Assembly (NCBI GenBank): GCA_038114465.1
Contig: JAYNQW010000005.1
Coordinates: 62,001 to 126,000, forward strand
DNA length: 64,000 nt
Direction: 5' to 3'
Origin: CALINB01 sp938045325
GTDB lineage: Bacteria > Pseudomonadota > Alphaproteobacteria > Rhodospirillales > CALINB01
The notes below the pieces were generated by a model. It did not search any database and was not told where the DNA came from. It saw nothing but the letters and a program-made list of their open reading frames with translations. Made by a program: the position numbers and the translations under genes. Shown in pieces: positions 31,932-42,900 of the stretch. Each line of letters begins with the position of its first letter. The first letter of the stretch is position 1.

Positions 31932-33791
31932 ATGAAAAACACGATAAAACGCCTCGCCATAATCGGACTTACGGGACTCGTTGTGAGTGCGTTTGGATTT
32001 GCGCACCCACCCCTTCTGGCTGCGGAGACGACAAAACCCGCACACGGCATTGCTATTCATGGCGACGTCAAATACCCGCCGGACTTTAAACATTTCGACT
32101 ACGCCGATCCGAACGCGCCAAAGGGTGGTACCCTAAGCCGTCACACGATTGGCACCTTCGATAGTTTCAATCCGTTTATCATTAAGGGCAATCCCGCCGC
32201 CGGCCTCGGCCTGACTTACGATACCCTGATGACATCTTCATTCGATGAGCCCGCTAGTGAATACGGCCTCATTGCCGAGTCGATCGAAACGCCGAAAGAC
32301 CGTTCCTGGGTGATCTTTACATTGCGCGCCGATGCCCGCTGGCATGACGGCAAACCGATCACGGTCGACGACGTGATTTTCAGCCTCGAAACATTGCGCG
32401 CCAAAGGCCAGCCGTTTTACCGTTTTTATTACGCCAATGTCGCTAAGGCCGAACAGGTCGGCCCGCGAAAAGTCAAATTCACATTTAAAGGCGGCGAGAA
32501 CCGTGAACTACCGGTGATCATGGGTCAATTGACGGTGCTGCCGAAGCACTATTGGCAAAATCGCGATTTTTCCAAAACGACCCTGACACCGCCTTTGGGC
32601 AGCGGTGCCTATAAAATCAAAGCGTTTGAACCCGGGCGTTTCATTACCTACGAGCGGGTCAAGGATTACTGGGGGGCGGACGTGCCCGTCAATAAAGGCG
32701 CCAATAATTATGACCGCATCCGGTTCGATTACTACCGGGACGCCACCGTGGCTTTGGAAGCCTTTAAGTCGGGCGAATACGATTTTCGCCTTGAGAATTC
32801 ATCGAAAGCCTGGGCGACGTCTTACGACTCGCCCCCGCTGAAGAACGGCTGGATCAAAAAACAAATGATCCGCCATTACAATGCCGCGGGCATGCAGGGC
32901 TTCGCGATGAACCTGCGCCGGGATTTGTTCAAAGACCCCCGTGTGCGCCGCGCGCTGTCCTACGCATTTGATTTCGAGTGGAGCAACAAAAACCTTTTTT
33001 ACGGCCAGTACACCCGGTCCGTCAGTTACTTCGATAATTCCGATTTGGCATCAACGGGCCTGCCCAGTAAAGACGAGTTAAAAATTCTTGAGCCCTTGCG
33101 CGGACAAATTCCCGAGGAAGTGTTTACAAAACCCTATAAAGTCCCGGTTACGGATGGGTCGGGCAACATCCGCCCCAACCTGCGAGAGGCCTTTAAGTTA
33201 CTTAAAGCCGCCGGGTGGGTTTTCAAAAACCGCAAGCTGGTCAACGGCAAAACCGGCAAACCGTTTCAGTTTGAAATCTTGCTTGTCTCGCCGCTGTTTG
33301 AACGGGTCGTGCTGCCCTATATCCAGAATTTGAAACGGCTCGGTATCGATGCCCGGGTGCGCACGGTCGATACATCGCAATACCGCCGCCGCGTTGATGA
33401 TTTCGATTTCGACGTGATCGTACACGGCGTCGGCCAATCCCTCTCGCCGGGTAACGAGCAGCGGGAATTTTGGGGCTCCGACTCGGCCAAGCGAAAAGGC
33501 AGCCGTAATGTTTTCGGTATTCAAAACCCGGCTATCGACAAACTCATCGATTTGCTGATCGCCGCCCCGAACCGAAAGGAACTGATCACACGGGTGCGCG
33601 CGCTCGATCGGGTTCTGCTGTGGGGACATTATTTTGTACCCCATTGGCATATCAATAGTTTCCGCATCGCCTATTGGGATGTTTTCGGGCGGCCCAAAAC
33701 AACGCCGAAGTATAATTTGGGCTTTATGTACTGGTGGGTCGACCGCAAAAAGGCCGATGCCATGGCCGGCCGGCGCAAAATCAAGAAATAA
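31932..33791 (+). CDS. yejA: Periplasmic peptide-binding protein of a YejABEF-type ABC transporter
   Basis: A 619-residue solute-binding protein (SBP_bac_5 family). The signal peptide is LAIIGLTGLVVSAFGFA with likely cleavage after LLAAE-type sequence. GIAIHGDVKYPPDFKHFDYA and FTLRADARWHDGKPITVDDV are family landmarks; the long C-terminal lobe includes MQGFAMNLRRDLFKDPRVRR. The YejA subgroup binds oligopeptides, including antimicrobial peptides such as microcin C in enterobacteria. I chose ATG 31932, where a classic Lys-rich signal begins; an upstream TTG at 31893 is possible. The cognate permease and ATPase genes follow in one operon. Confidence 0.92.
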   Translation: MKNTIKRLAIIGLTGLVVSAFGFAHPPLLAAETTKPAHGIAIHGDVKYPPDFKHFDYADPNAPKGGTLSRHTIGTFDSFNPFIIKGNPAAGLGLTYDTLMTSSFDEPASEYGLIAESIETPKDRSWVIFTLRADARWHDGKPITVDDVIFSLETLRAKGQPFYRFYYANVAKAEQVGPRKVKFTFKGGENRELPVIMGQLTVLPKHYWQNRDFSKTTLTPPLGSGAYKIKAFEPGRFITYERVKDYWGADVPVNKGANNYDRIRFDYYRDATVALEAFKSGEYDFRLENSSKAWATSYDSPPLKNGWIKKQMIRHYNAAGMQGFAMNLRRDLFKDPRVRRALSYAFDFEWSNKNLFYGQYTRSVSYFDNSDLASTGLPSKDELKILEPLRGQIPEEVFTKPYKVPVTDGSGNIRPNLREAFKLLKAAGWVFKNRKLVNGKTGKPFQFEILLVSPLFERVVLPYIQNLKRLGIDARVRTVDTSQYRRRVDDFDFDVIVHGVGQSLSPGNEQREFWGSDSAKRKGSRNVFGIQNPAIDKLIDLLIAAPNRKELITRVRALDRVLLWGHYFVPHWHINSFRIAYWDVFGRPKTTPKYNLGFMYWWVDRKKADAMAGRRKIKK

Positions 33792-33803
33792 CAGAACGCA
33801 AAA

Positions 33804-34925
33804 ATGTACGCCTATATTCTCCGCCGGTTGTTTTTGATCATACCGACCCTGCTCGGGATCATGATCATCAACTTCGTGATCGTGCAAGCCGCGCCCGGCG
33901 GGCCGGTCGAGCAATTGATCGCGCAAATTAAAGGCACGGCCGTCGAAGCCACGGCACGCATTACCGGCGGTGGCGGTGATGGCGGTGAAGCCGCCGCGGC
34001 GCGCGCCAAAGAGTTAACCGGGGCCGCGGCCAGCGTCACATCGAAATACCGCGGCGCGCGTGGCCTCGATCCGGAATTTATTAAAGAGATCGAGCGTATG
34101 TACGGTTTCGACAAACCGGCACACGAACGGTTCTTCATGATGCTGAAGAACTATGCGGTGTTTGATTTCGGCAAAAGCTATTTCCGCGACCGCTCCGTCA
34201 TCGAACTCGTCATCGAGAAAATGCCCGTATCAATCAGCATCGGCCTGTGGACCACACTGTTCGTGTATCTCATCTCCATTCCGCTCGGCGTCGCCAAAGC
34301 CGTGCGTGACGGATCGAAATTCGATATTTGGACCAGCGCGGTGGTCATTATCGGCTACGCGATTCCGAGCTTCCTGTTTGCCATTCTGCTGGTCGTGCTG
34401 TTTGCCGGCGGCAGTTTCCTCGATTGGTTCCCCTTGCGCGGCCTCACTTCGCCGAATTGGGATCAGTTAAGTTTCTTCGGTAAAATCGCCGATTACTTTT
34501 GGCATCTCACCTTACCGATCTTAGCCCTCGTGATCGGCGGGTTTGCCGGCCTCACCATGCTCACCAAAAATTCGTTCCTCGATCAAATCAAGCTGCAGTA
34601 CGTCACCACCGCGCGCTCCAAAGGTTTGACCGAGAATCGCGTGCTGTACGGCCATGTGTTCCGCAACGCCATGCTGATCGTCATCGCCGGTTTTCCGAGC
34701 GCGTTCATCGGTATCTTGTTCACCGGCTCCATGCTGATCGAAATAATTTTCTCCCTCGACGGCCTTGGGCTGCTCGGATTCGAAGCGGTCGTCAACCGGG
34801 ACTATCCAGTCATGTTTGCGACGCTGTATTTCTTCACCCTGCTCGGGCTCATTATGAATTTGATCGGTGATTTGATGTATCACGTGGTCGATCCGCGCAT
34901 CGATTTCGAAGCACGGTCGGTGTAG
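33804..34925 (+). CDS. yejB: ABC transporter permease YejB
   Basis: A 373-residue inner-membrane permease. The first helix is LFLIIPTLLGIMIINFVIV, followed by APGGPVEQ and a periplasmic insert rich in Gly/Ala/Lys (about residues 45-95), a hallmark of YejB. The remaining helices include the EAA-type loop YVTTARSKGLTENRVLYGHV that contacts the ATPase. It pairs with YejE to form the channel of the peptide importer. It lies 12 bases after yejA and 13 before yejE. Confidence 0.95.
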   Translation: MYAYILRRLFLIIPTLLGIMIINFVIVQAAPGGPVEQLIAQIKGTAVEATARITGGGGDGGEAAAARAKELTGAAASVTSKYRGARGLDPEFIKEIERMYGFDKPAHERFFMMLKNYAVFDFGKSYFRDRSVIELVIEKMPVSISIGLWTTLFVYLISIPLGVAKAVRDGSKFDIWTSAVVIIGYAIPSFLFAILLVVLFAGGSFLDWFPLRGLTSPNWDQLSFFGKIADYFWHLTLPILALVIGGFAGLTMLTKNSFLDQIKLQYVTTARSKGLTENRVLYGHVFRNAMLIVIAGFPSAFIGILFTGSMLIEIIFSLDGLGLLGFEAVVNRDYPVMFATLYFFTLLGLIMNLIGDLMYHVVDPRIDFEARSV

Positions 34926-34938
34926 GAGCGGCAGCGGC

Positions 34939-35991
34939 ATGGAACAAAATCGCCTCCTGGGTTTTAAAGTGACACCGCTGACCGCACGCCGGCTGCGCAA
35001 CTTCTGCGCCAACCGCCGCGGCTTTTGGTCGCTGTGGATTTTTCTTGTTATCTTTATCCTCACTTTGTTTGCCGAATTTATCGCCAACGACAAACCGTTT
35101 CTGGTGAAATACGACGGCGATTTTTATTCGCCCGTATTCGTTGATTACGCCGAAACAACCTTCGGCGGCGATTTCCCCACCACAGCCGACTACCGCGATC
35201 CGTTTATCAAGAAACAAATCGAATCCAAAGGCTGGATGATTTGGCCGCCCATTCCTTATTCCTACGATACCATCAATTATAAATTGCCCGTGCCGGCCCC
35301 GGCACCGCCGTCCGCGCAAAATTGGCTCGGTACGGACGATCAGGGCCGAGACGTTCTGGCCCGGCTGATTTACGGCTTTCGCATTTCCGTTCTGTTCGGC
35401 CTGATCCTGACTGCGATCAGTTCGGTCATCGGTGTCGCCGCCGGTGCCGTGCAGGGTTACTTCGGCGGTGTGGTCGATCTATTGTTTCAGCGCTTCATTG
35501 AAATTTGGCAGGGCTTGCCGGTCTTGTTCCTGCTGATCATCCTCGCCAGCATCGTCGAGCCCAATTTCTGGTGGCTGCTCGGGTTATTATTGTTGTTCAG
35601 TTGGACATCTCTGGTCGGCGTGGTGCGCGCCGAATTTCTGCGCGCGCGCAACCTCGATTATGTCCGCGCCGCCCATGCGCTGGGCGTCAACAACTCGACC
35701 ATCATGTTTAAACACATCCTGCCGAACGCCATGGTCGCGACCCTGACGTTTCTGCCGTTTATTCTATCCGGTTCCGTGGTCACCCTCACCGCGCTCGATT
35801 TTCTCGGGTTCGGCCTGCCGCCGGGCTCGCCGTCGTTGGGTGAATTGCTCAACCAAGGGAAGGCGAATCTGCAAGCCCCCTGGCTCGGCATTACCGCGTT
35901 TATCATTTTGGCTACCATGCTGAGTCTGCTGATCTTCATCGGCGAAGCGGTGCGCGATGCGTTCGACCCGCGCAAAAACCAAGGGGCGTAA
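34939..35991 (+). CDS. yejE: ABC transporter permease YejE
   Basis: A 350-residue permease. A cytoplasmic N-terminus (RRLRNFCANRRGFWSLWIF) leads into helix 1 (FLVIFILTLFAEFIAND), a periplasmic stretch with YDTINYKLPVPAPAPPSAQN and WLGTDDQGRDVLARLIYGFR, and the permease core. The EAA loop is RARNLDYVRAAHALGVNNST. It is the second membrane subunit of the YejABEF importer; its stop is 3 bases before the ATPase start. Confidence 0.95.
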   Translation: MEQNRLLGFKVTPLTARRLRNFCANRRGFWSLWIFLVIFILTLFAEFIANDKPFLVKYDGDFYSPVFVDYAETTFGGDFPTTADYRDPFIKKQIESKGWMIWPPIPYSYDTINYKLPVPAPAPPSAQNWLGTDDQGRDVLARLIYGFRISVLFGLILTAISSVIGVAAGAVQGYFGGVVDLLFQRFIEIWQGLPVLFLLIILASIVEPNFWWLLGLLLLFSWTSLVGVVRAEFLRARNLDYVRAAHALGVNNSTIMFKHILPNAMVATLTFLPFILSGSVVTLTALDFLGFGLPPGSPSLGELLNQGKANLQAPWLGITAFIILATMLSLLIFIGEAVRDAFDPRKNQGA

Positions 35992-35994
35992 CCG

Positions 35995-37623
35995 ATGGCG
36001 AACACCATTCTCACCATCAAGAACCTTGAAGTCTCGTTCGGCCGGGGCGAGCGGGAAGTGAAAGCCGTCAAGGGCGTCTCGTTCGACATCAAGGCGGGTG
36101 AAACCGTCGGCCTCGTTGGCGAAAGCGGCTCAGGCAAGTCGGTCACGGCACTCTCGGTGATGCGCCTGCTGCCGTACCCCGCCGCCTGGCACCCCGGCGG
36201 CAGCATCAAGTTCAACGGTGAAGAATTGATAAACGCACCGGAAAACATCATGCGGAATCTCCGCGGCAATCAAATCGCGATGATTTTTCAAGAGCCGTTA
36301 ACGTCACTTAATCCGCTGCACTCGATTGAAAAACAAATCAGCGAAGTTTTGTTCCTGCATAAACACATGAACCCAGAACAGGCGCACGATCGGGTGGTCG
36401 AATTGATGCGCCTCGTGGGGCTTAACGATCAGATCAGCCGCTTGAATGCCCTGCCGCACGAATTTTCCGGCGGCCAGCAGCAGCGCATCATGATCGCGAT
36501 GGCGCTGGCGAACGAGCCTGACTTGCTCATCGCCGATGAGCCGACCACGGCGGTCGACGTCACCATCCAGGCGCAAATCCTGAAACTCTTGCGCGAGCTC
36601 CAGGAGAAGCTCGGCATGGCGATGCTGTTCATCACCCATGACCTCGGCATTATCCGCAAGCTCGCCCACCGAGTTTGCGTCATGAAAGACGGCGAAATTG
36701 TCGAACAAGGCCCTGTCAAAGACGTGTTCGAGCACCCGCAACACGCCTATAGCCAACAGCTGCTTGCCGCCGAACCGAAAGGCCGGCCCGAGCCGGTATT
36801 GGATTCCGCCCCCGATGTCCTCAACGCGACAGATGTGAAGGTCTGGTTTCCGATCCACAAAGGCATCATCAAGCGCACCGTCGGCCACGTGAAAGCCGTC
36901 GACGGGGTTACCCTCACCGTGCGCCAGGGCCACACGGTCGGCATCGTCGGCGAAAGCGGTTCGGGCAAGACCACCCTGGGCCGCGCGCTGATCCGCCTGC
37001 AATCCAGCGAAGGCAGTATTGTCTTTCAAGGCCGCGAATTGCAGGGCCTCGAAAAGAAAGACCTTCAGCCCTTAAGGCAGAAGATGCAAATCGTGTTTCA
37101 AGACCCATTTGGTTCTTTGAGCCCGCGCCTGTCGGTTGCACAAATTATCGAGGAGGGATTGCTGGTTCACCAAAAAGACAGCACCGAAGAAACGCGACGC
37201 CAGCTGATCGATGATGTTTTGCGTGAGGTCGGTCTCGACCCTGAGACCCGCGACCGCTACCCGCATGAATTTTCCGGCGGCCAACGCCAACGCATCTCCA
37301 TCGCCCGCGCGCTCGTTCTTAAACCCGCCTTTATCGTGCTGGACGAGCCGACCAGTGCATTGGATGTCTCGGTACAGGCGCAAATCGTCGAGCTGCTGCG
37401 TGATCTGCAAAAACGTTATGCTTTGTCGTATTTGTTCATCAGTCACGATTTGCGTGTGGTGCGTGCGCTCGCGCACGACCTCGTTGTCCTCAAAGACGGC
37501 AAGGTCGTCGAACAGGGCCCGGCGCAACAGGTGTTCGACAACCCGGCGCAGCCCTATACCCAGGCCTTAATGAAAGCGGCGTTTGAATTACAAGCTGATG
37601 AAACCGGTGTGGTCGGGGTTTAA
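35995..37623 (+). CDS. yejF: Dual-domain ABC transporter ATPase YejF
   Basis: A 542-residue protein with two complete ABC ATPase domains. Domain 1 has GESGSGKSVTALSVMRLLP, the signature EFSGGQQQR and LLIADEPTTAVD. Domain 2 has GESGSGKTTLGRALI, EFSGGQRQR and FIVLDEPTSALD. Each is followed by an oligopeptide-transporter C-terminal extension (HPQHAYSQQLL and NPAQPYTQAL). It powers the YejBE channel. Its stop overlaps that of uppP on the other strand by four bases. Confidence 0.96.
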   Translation: MANTILTIKNLEVSFGRGEREVKAVKGVSFDIKAGETVGLVGESGSGKSVTALSVMRLLPYPAAWHPGGSIKFNGEELINAPENIMRNLRGNQIAMIFQEPLTSLNPLHSIEKQISEVLFLHKHMNPEQAHDRVVELMRLVGLNDQISRLNALPHEFSGGQQQRIMIAMALANEPDLLIADEPTTAVDVTIQAQILKLLRELQEKLGMAMLFITHDLGIIRKLAHRVCVMKDGEIVEQGPVKDVFEHPQHAYSQQLLAAEPKGRPEPVLDSAPDVLNATDVKVWFPIHKGIIKRTVGHVKAVDGVTLTVRQGHTVGIVGESGSGKTTLGRALIRLQSSEGSIVFQGRELQGLEKKDLQPLRQKMQIVFQDPFGSLSPRLSVAQIIEEGLLVHQKDSTEETRRQLIDDVLREVGLDPETRDRYPHEFSGGQRQRISIARALVLKPAFIVLDEPTSALDVSVQAQIVELLRDLQKRYALSYLFISHDLRVVRALAHDLVVLKDGKVVEQGPAQQVFDNPAQPYTQALMKAAFELQADETGVVGV

Positions 37624-38426
37624 CTCAACCATCCATACGCAATGGCCAGCAAGCCGCCGCCGAGGATCACCCGGTAAATCACGAACGGCGTAAAACTCGC
37701 GCGCCTGAGCCAGGCCATCAGAACAGCGATCGTGATCAGGGCGGCGATAAACGCCAACCCGCCGGCCATAAACGCATCGTTGGTCAGTTGCGCATTCCCT
37801 TGCACGATCAACTCACGCATTTTAAGCGTGCCCGCGCCCAGGATGACCGGGATCGACATCAGCATCGAAAATCGCGCGGCATCGGGCCGCTCCATGCCGA
37901 TCAGGCGCGCCGCCGACATGGTAATACCGGACCGGCTCGTGCCCGGAATGAGCGCTAAGACCTGTGCGATGCCGATCAGCAAGGCATCGCCGATGCGCAA
38001 ATGCTCGACCCGTCGCAGGGTCATGCCGAACTTATCGGCGATAAAGAGTAAAATACCAAAGCCCAGCGTCGTCCAGCCGATCACGGTTATGCTTCTGAAG
38101 GCGTCGGGATAGTGTTTGTTGAGATAATAGCCGGCCGCAATGACGGGAATCGTCGACAGCACGATCAAGCCGGCCAGTTTCGCGCCTGGATCCTTGCGGC
38201 CACGCAAAAAACGCCATAAGCCCAACGCCATCATCATCATGTCACGCCAGAAATACAGCATGACGGCGAGCAACGTGCCGACATGAACGGCGACATCCAT
38301 CACCAGACCCTGATCGGGCCATTGCGTGAAGATCGGCACCAGCACGAGATGGCCCGAGGAGCTGACAGGCAAAAACTCGGTGATTCCCTGAACCACCGCC
38401 AGAACTACAATATGTAGAACGGTCAC
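37620..38426 (-). CDS. uppP: Undecaprenyl-diphosphatase (BacA/UppP type)
   Basis: A 268-residue membrane phosphatase. The two active-site regions are VVQGITEFLPVSSSGHLVLV at the N-terminus and IPGTSRSGITMSAARLIGM around residue 160, with several helices following. It dephosphorylates undecaprenyl diphosphate to recycle the lipid carrier for peptidoglycan and LPS; overproduction gives bacitracin resistance. I chose GTG at 38426, which begins the conserved TVLHIVVLAVVQG helix and has a G-rich site upstream. A longer in-frame start at 38468 would add a Cys-rich stretch foreign to the family. Confidence 0.93.
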   Translation of the reverse strand: MTVLHIVVLAVVQGITEFLPVSSSGHLVLVPIFTQWPDQGLVMDVAVHVGTLLAVMLYFWRDMMMMALGLWRFLRGRKDPGAKLAGLIVLSTIPVIAAGYYLNKHYPDAFRSITVIGWTTLGFGILLFIADKFGMTLRRVEHLRIGDALLIGIAQVLALIPGTSRSGITMSAARLIGMERPDAARFSMLMSIPVILGAGTLKMRELIVQGNAQLTNDAFMAGGLAFIAALITIAVLMAWLRRASFTPFVIYRVILGGGLLAIAYGWLS

Positions 38427-38526
38427 GCCGAACCCACCCCCATGCTTAGACAAGCAACAGGCATTCATACCATCCGGGCGGGCCTGAGCCCAAGGATGTT
38501 TTCGTCACAATGCGGAATGAAGGTCT

Positions 38527-39972
38527 TTAGCGCGGCAGATTAGATGTTTTCATTAAGAATTCATCGACGGCGCGGGCCGCTTGGCGGCCTTCGCGAATCG
38601 CCCAAACGACAAGCGATTGGCCGCGGCGCATATCACCGGCAGTAAAGATTTTCGGATTCGACGTTTGATAATGATCGGTGTCGGCCAACACATTACCCCG
38701 GTCGTCGAGCTTGACCTTCAAGTCCTTGATCAAACCGTCATGGACCGGGTGCACAAACCCCATCGCCAGCAGCACGAGACCGGCTTTCATTTCTTTTTCG
38801 CTGCCGGGCACTTCTTCCATGGACATACTGCCATTTTCGCCTTTGGCCCAGCGCACCCGCGCCGTTTGCAGGGCACGGACTTTACCGTTGTCATCGCCGA
38901 GAAATGCCTTTGTGGTAATCGACCAATCCCGGTCGGCCCCTTCATCGTGCGACGTCGACGTGCGCAGCTTCATCGGCCAGTTCGGCCAGCTCAGCATTTT
39001 ATCTTCGCGCGCCGGGGGCTTCGGCATAATTTCGATTTGTGTCACCGATTTCGCTTTATGGCGGAACGACGTGCCGATGCAGTCCGAGCCTGTATCGCCG
39101 CCGCCGATCACGACCACATCCTTGCCGGTGGCCCAAATATCTTCAACATTGCCCAGCGGCTCGCTAGAGACCCGTCGATTTTGTTGGGTCAGGAAATCCA
39201 TAGCGAAATGAACGCCTTCAAGATCGCGGCCCGGCACCGGCAAATCGCGCGGGTGCTCCGCACCACCGGCGAGCACAACCGCATCGAACTCCTCGAGCAG
39301 TTTTTCGATCGGCATTTCATAACCGACAAAAGTATTAGGCTTGAATTCAACCCCTTCAGCGGTCATTTGCGCGACCCGCCGGTCGATATGGGATTTCTCC
39401 ATTTTAAAATCGGGAATACCGTAACGCAGCAGGCCGCCGATCTTCGCATTTTTTTCGTACACCACCACATCATGGCCGGCGCGGGCTAATTGCTGTGCGC
39501 ACGCCATGCCGGCCGGTCCGGAACCCACCACGGCGACTTTCTTTTCCGTGCGGTGTTTCGGAATCTCCGGCTTCACCCAACCTTTTTCCCAGGCATGATC
39601 GATGATCGTACACTCGATGGTTTTGATCGTAACCGGTTCGTCCGTAATGTTGAGCGTACACGCCTCCTCGCACGGCGCGGGACAAATGCGCCCGGTAAAT
39701 TCGGGGAAGTTGTTGGTCGAGTGCAAGACCTCAATCGCCTCGCGCCACCGATTTTTGTAAACCAGATCGTTCCAATCCGGGATGATGTTATTGACCGGAC
39801 AACCTTGGTGGCAAAACGGAATGCCGCAGTCCATGCAGCGCGCGCCTTGCTTTTGCAGCTCATCTTCCTCGAGCGGCTTGAAAAATTCGCGGTAATGCTC
39901 GATGCGGTCCTTGACCGGTGCATAGCCCCGATCTTGGCGCGGTGTTTCCAGAAATTCCGTGGGTTTACCCAT
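38527..39972 (-). CDS. gltD: Glutamate synthase [NADPH] small chain
   Basis: A 481-residue GltD. The N-terminal iron-sulfur region has CMDCGIPFCHQGCPVNNIIP and CPAPCEEAC, followed by an FAD motif VVGSGPAGMACAQQLARAGH and an NADPH motif VVIGGGDTGSDCIGTSF. It delivers electrons from NADPH to the large chain. ATG 39972 is preferred, since GGGAGA precedes it and it begins one base after the gltB stop; a longer frame would lie within gltB. gltB-gltD form the ammonia-assimilating GOGAT operon. Confidence 0.97.
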   Translation of the reverse strand: MGKPTEFLETPRQDRGYAPVKDRIEHYREFFKPLEEDELQKQGARCMDCGIPFCHQGCPVNNIIPDWNDLVYKNRWREAIEVLHSTNNFPEFTGRICPAPCEEACTLNITDEPVTIKTIECTIIDHAWEKGWVKPEIPKHRTEKKVAVVGSGPAGMACAQQLARAGHDVVVYEKNAKIGGLLRYGIPDFKMEKSHIDRRVAQMTAEGVEFKPNTFVGYEMPIEKLLEEFDAVVLAGGAEHPRDLPVPGRDLEGVHFAMDFLTQQNRRVSSEPLGNVEDIWATGKDVVVIGGGDTGSDCIGTSFRHKAKSVTQIEIMPKPPAREDKMLSWPNWPMKLRTSTSHDEGADRDWSITTKAFLGDDNGKVRALQTARVRWAKGENGSMSMEEVPGSEKEMKAGLVLLAMGFVHPVHDGLIKDLKVKLDDRGNVLADTDHYQTSNPKIFTAGDMRRGQSLVVWAIREGRQAARAVDEFLMKTSNLPR

Positions 39973-39973
39973 G

Positions 39974-42900
39974 TTAATCTCCCACGGCCATGCTGACGCC
40001 GGCGCTGTTGTCGTCACGCTTTTTATTCTGCATTTCCTGCAGGGCCCGGCGGTAGTCGACCGGCATGACTTTAACGAATTTCGGCAGGTATTGATCCCAA
40101 TGATCGAGGATGTCGCGCGCACGCCCGGAATTGGTGTAGTGCAAATGCTTCTCGATCAGGCCGCGCAAACGTTTGGCATCGAAACGGGTCATATCGTGAC
40201 TGACATCGACCCGGCCCGATGTTTCCAGATCGGCTTTTTGATGATGCAGCGTTGCATGCAACCGGTCTTCATCGGCGATCGGCTCCAGATCGACCATGGC
40301 CATGTTGCAGCGCTCCTCGAAACCGCCGTCCTCATCAAGCACATAGGCGATACCGCCGCTCATGCCGGCGGCGAAGTTGCGGCCCGTGGGTCCGAGAATA
40401 ACGGCGATACCGCCGGTCATGTATTCGCAGCCGTGATCCCCGACACCCTCGACGACGGCCGTGGCCCCTGAGTTACGCACGCAGAACCGCTCGCCGGCGA
40501 CACCACGGAAATAGCATTCCCCATCGATGGCCCCATACAACACCACATTACCGATGATGATGTTTTCTTCCGGCACGAGTTTCGATTCTTTCGACGGGTA
40601 AATGATCAAATGACCGCCGGACAATCCTTTGCCGCAATAATCGTTGGCATCGCCTTCAAGCTCAATCGTGATGCCTTTGGCGAGAAACGCGCCGAAGCTT
40701 TGCCCGCCGGTGCCTTTCATTTTAATGTGAATGGTGTCATCCGGCAGGCCCGCTTGGCCGTGTTTTTTCACCAGCCGGCCCGACAGCATCGCCCCAACCG
40801 TGCGGTTGATATTACGGACTTCAGTTTTGATTTTAACCGGCTCTTTTTTGTTGATTGCGCGGTTAGCCTGAACGATCAACTCGTTATCAAGCGCCTTGTC
40901 GAGGCCGTGATCCTGTTCTTCGGTATTATAGATCGCGATGTCGGGTCCGACCTCGGGCTTATGCAGCAGCTTCGTGTAATCGAGGCCCTTGGCTTTCCAG
41001 TGATCGATCGCTTTGTTTTTATCCAAGCAGTCCGAGCGGCCGATCATTTCGTTGACCGTGCGGAAACCGAGTTTAGCCATGATTTCGCGCATTTCTTCGG
41101 CAACATAGAAGAAATAATTGACGACATGCTCCGGCTGGCCGGTAAACCGTTTTCGCAAAACCGGATCCTGTGTCGCAATCCCGACCGGACACGTGTTCAA
41201 GTGACACTTACGCATCATGATACAGCCCGTAGCGATCAAGGCCGCGGTGGCGACACCGAATTCATCGGCACCCAACAAAGCCGCCATAGCGACATCCTTA
41301 CCGGTCCGTAAACCGCCGTCGACCTGCACGGATATGCGGCCGCGCAGATTGTTCAGCACAAGCGTCTGATGGGTTTCGGCGATGCCGATTTCCCACGGCG
41401 ATCCGGCGTGCATGATCGAGGTGATGGGGCTTGCGCCGGTACCGCCTTCATGGCCGGCAATGGTGACATGATCGGCATGGGCTTTTGATACGCCGGCGGC
41501 AATTGTGCCGACACCGATCACGGAAACTAGTTTGACGCTGATGCGCGCTTCCGGATTGGCGTTTTTCAGATCATGAATCAGCTGCGCCAGATCTTCGATT
41601 GAATAAATATCGTGATGCGGTGGCGGCGAAATCAATCCCACACCCGGCGTAGAATGGCGGACCTTGGCGATGATCTCATCGACCTTATGGCCCGGCAGCT
41701 GGCCGCCTTCGCCGGGCTTTGCCCCTTGCGCCATTTTGATTTGCAGATCGGTGGCATTCACCAGGTACTCCGTGGTGACGCCGAATCGGCCTGAAGCAAC
41801 CTGCTTGATCCGCGAGTTCATGGAATCGCCGTTTGGCATGGTTTTATAGCGTTCCGGCAACTCGCCGCCCTCGCCCGTATTGGAGCGTCCGCCGAGCCGG
41901 TTCATTGCAATCGCCAGCGTGGAATGTGCTTCAAACGAAATCGAGCCGAATGACATCGCGCCCGTGGAAAACCGCTTAACGATTTCCTTGGCCGGTTCGA
42001 CTTCTTCAATCGGGACCGGCTTTTTAGACCATTTAAACTCGAACAAGCCGCGCAGATTGTTGAACTCTTTGTTCTGCTCGCTCACCAGGCGGGAGTACTC
42101 TTTATATTTCTCATAGCCTTCGCCGCGGACGGCATGCTGAAGCAGTGATACGGATTCCGGCGTCCAAATGTGACGCTCCCCACGTAACCGGAACGCCAAT
42201 TCGCCACCGACATCGAGCGCATCGCGCAGCACGGGGGAGTCCCCATAAGCATCGTTATGCCGGCGAACGGTTTCCTCGGCGACTTCCTTAAGACCGATAC
42301 CTTCGATTGCGGTCGCAGTGTTTGTGAAATATTTATCGACGAATTTGCTCGACAAACCGACCGCATCGAAAATTTGCGCGCCGCAATAGGATTGGTACGT
42401 CGAGATGCCCATCTTCGCCATGACTTTGAGCATGCCCTTGTTGGCGGCCTTAATGTAACGGCGGTGAATTTCTTCATCGTCGAGATCATCCGGCATTTCT
42501 TCTTTTAACGAGGACAGTGTATCGAACGCCAAATACGGATTGATGGCTTCAGCGCCATATCCGGCCAACAAACAAAAATCGTGTACTTGCCGGGCTTCGC
42601 CGGTTTCCACGACGAGGCCAACGGACGTGCGCAAACCTTCGCGGATTAGATGATGATGAATGGCGCCCGTTGCCAGCAAGGCCGGGATGGCAATGTGATC
42701 GACATCCATCGCTCGATCGGAAAGGATAATAATATTGTGGCCTTCTTTGACGACGTCTTCGGCCTTTTTACACATGTCGTCGATAGCGCGTGCCATGCCT
42801 TTGGCACCGTATTTCGTCGGATACGTAATTTTCAGCGTAAAGGAATGAAACGGATGATCCCCTTGGCTGTGAATGTGGCGGATTTTTTCGAGATCCACAT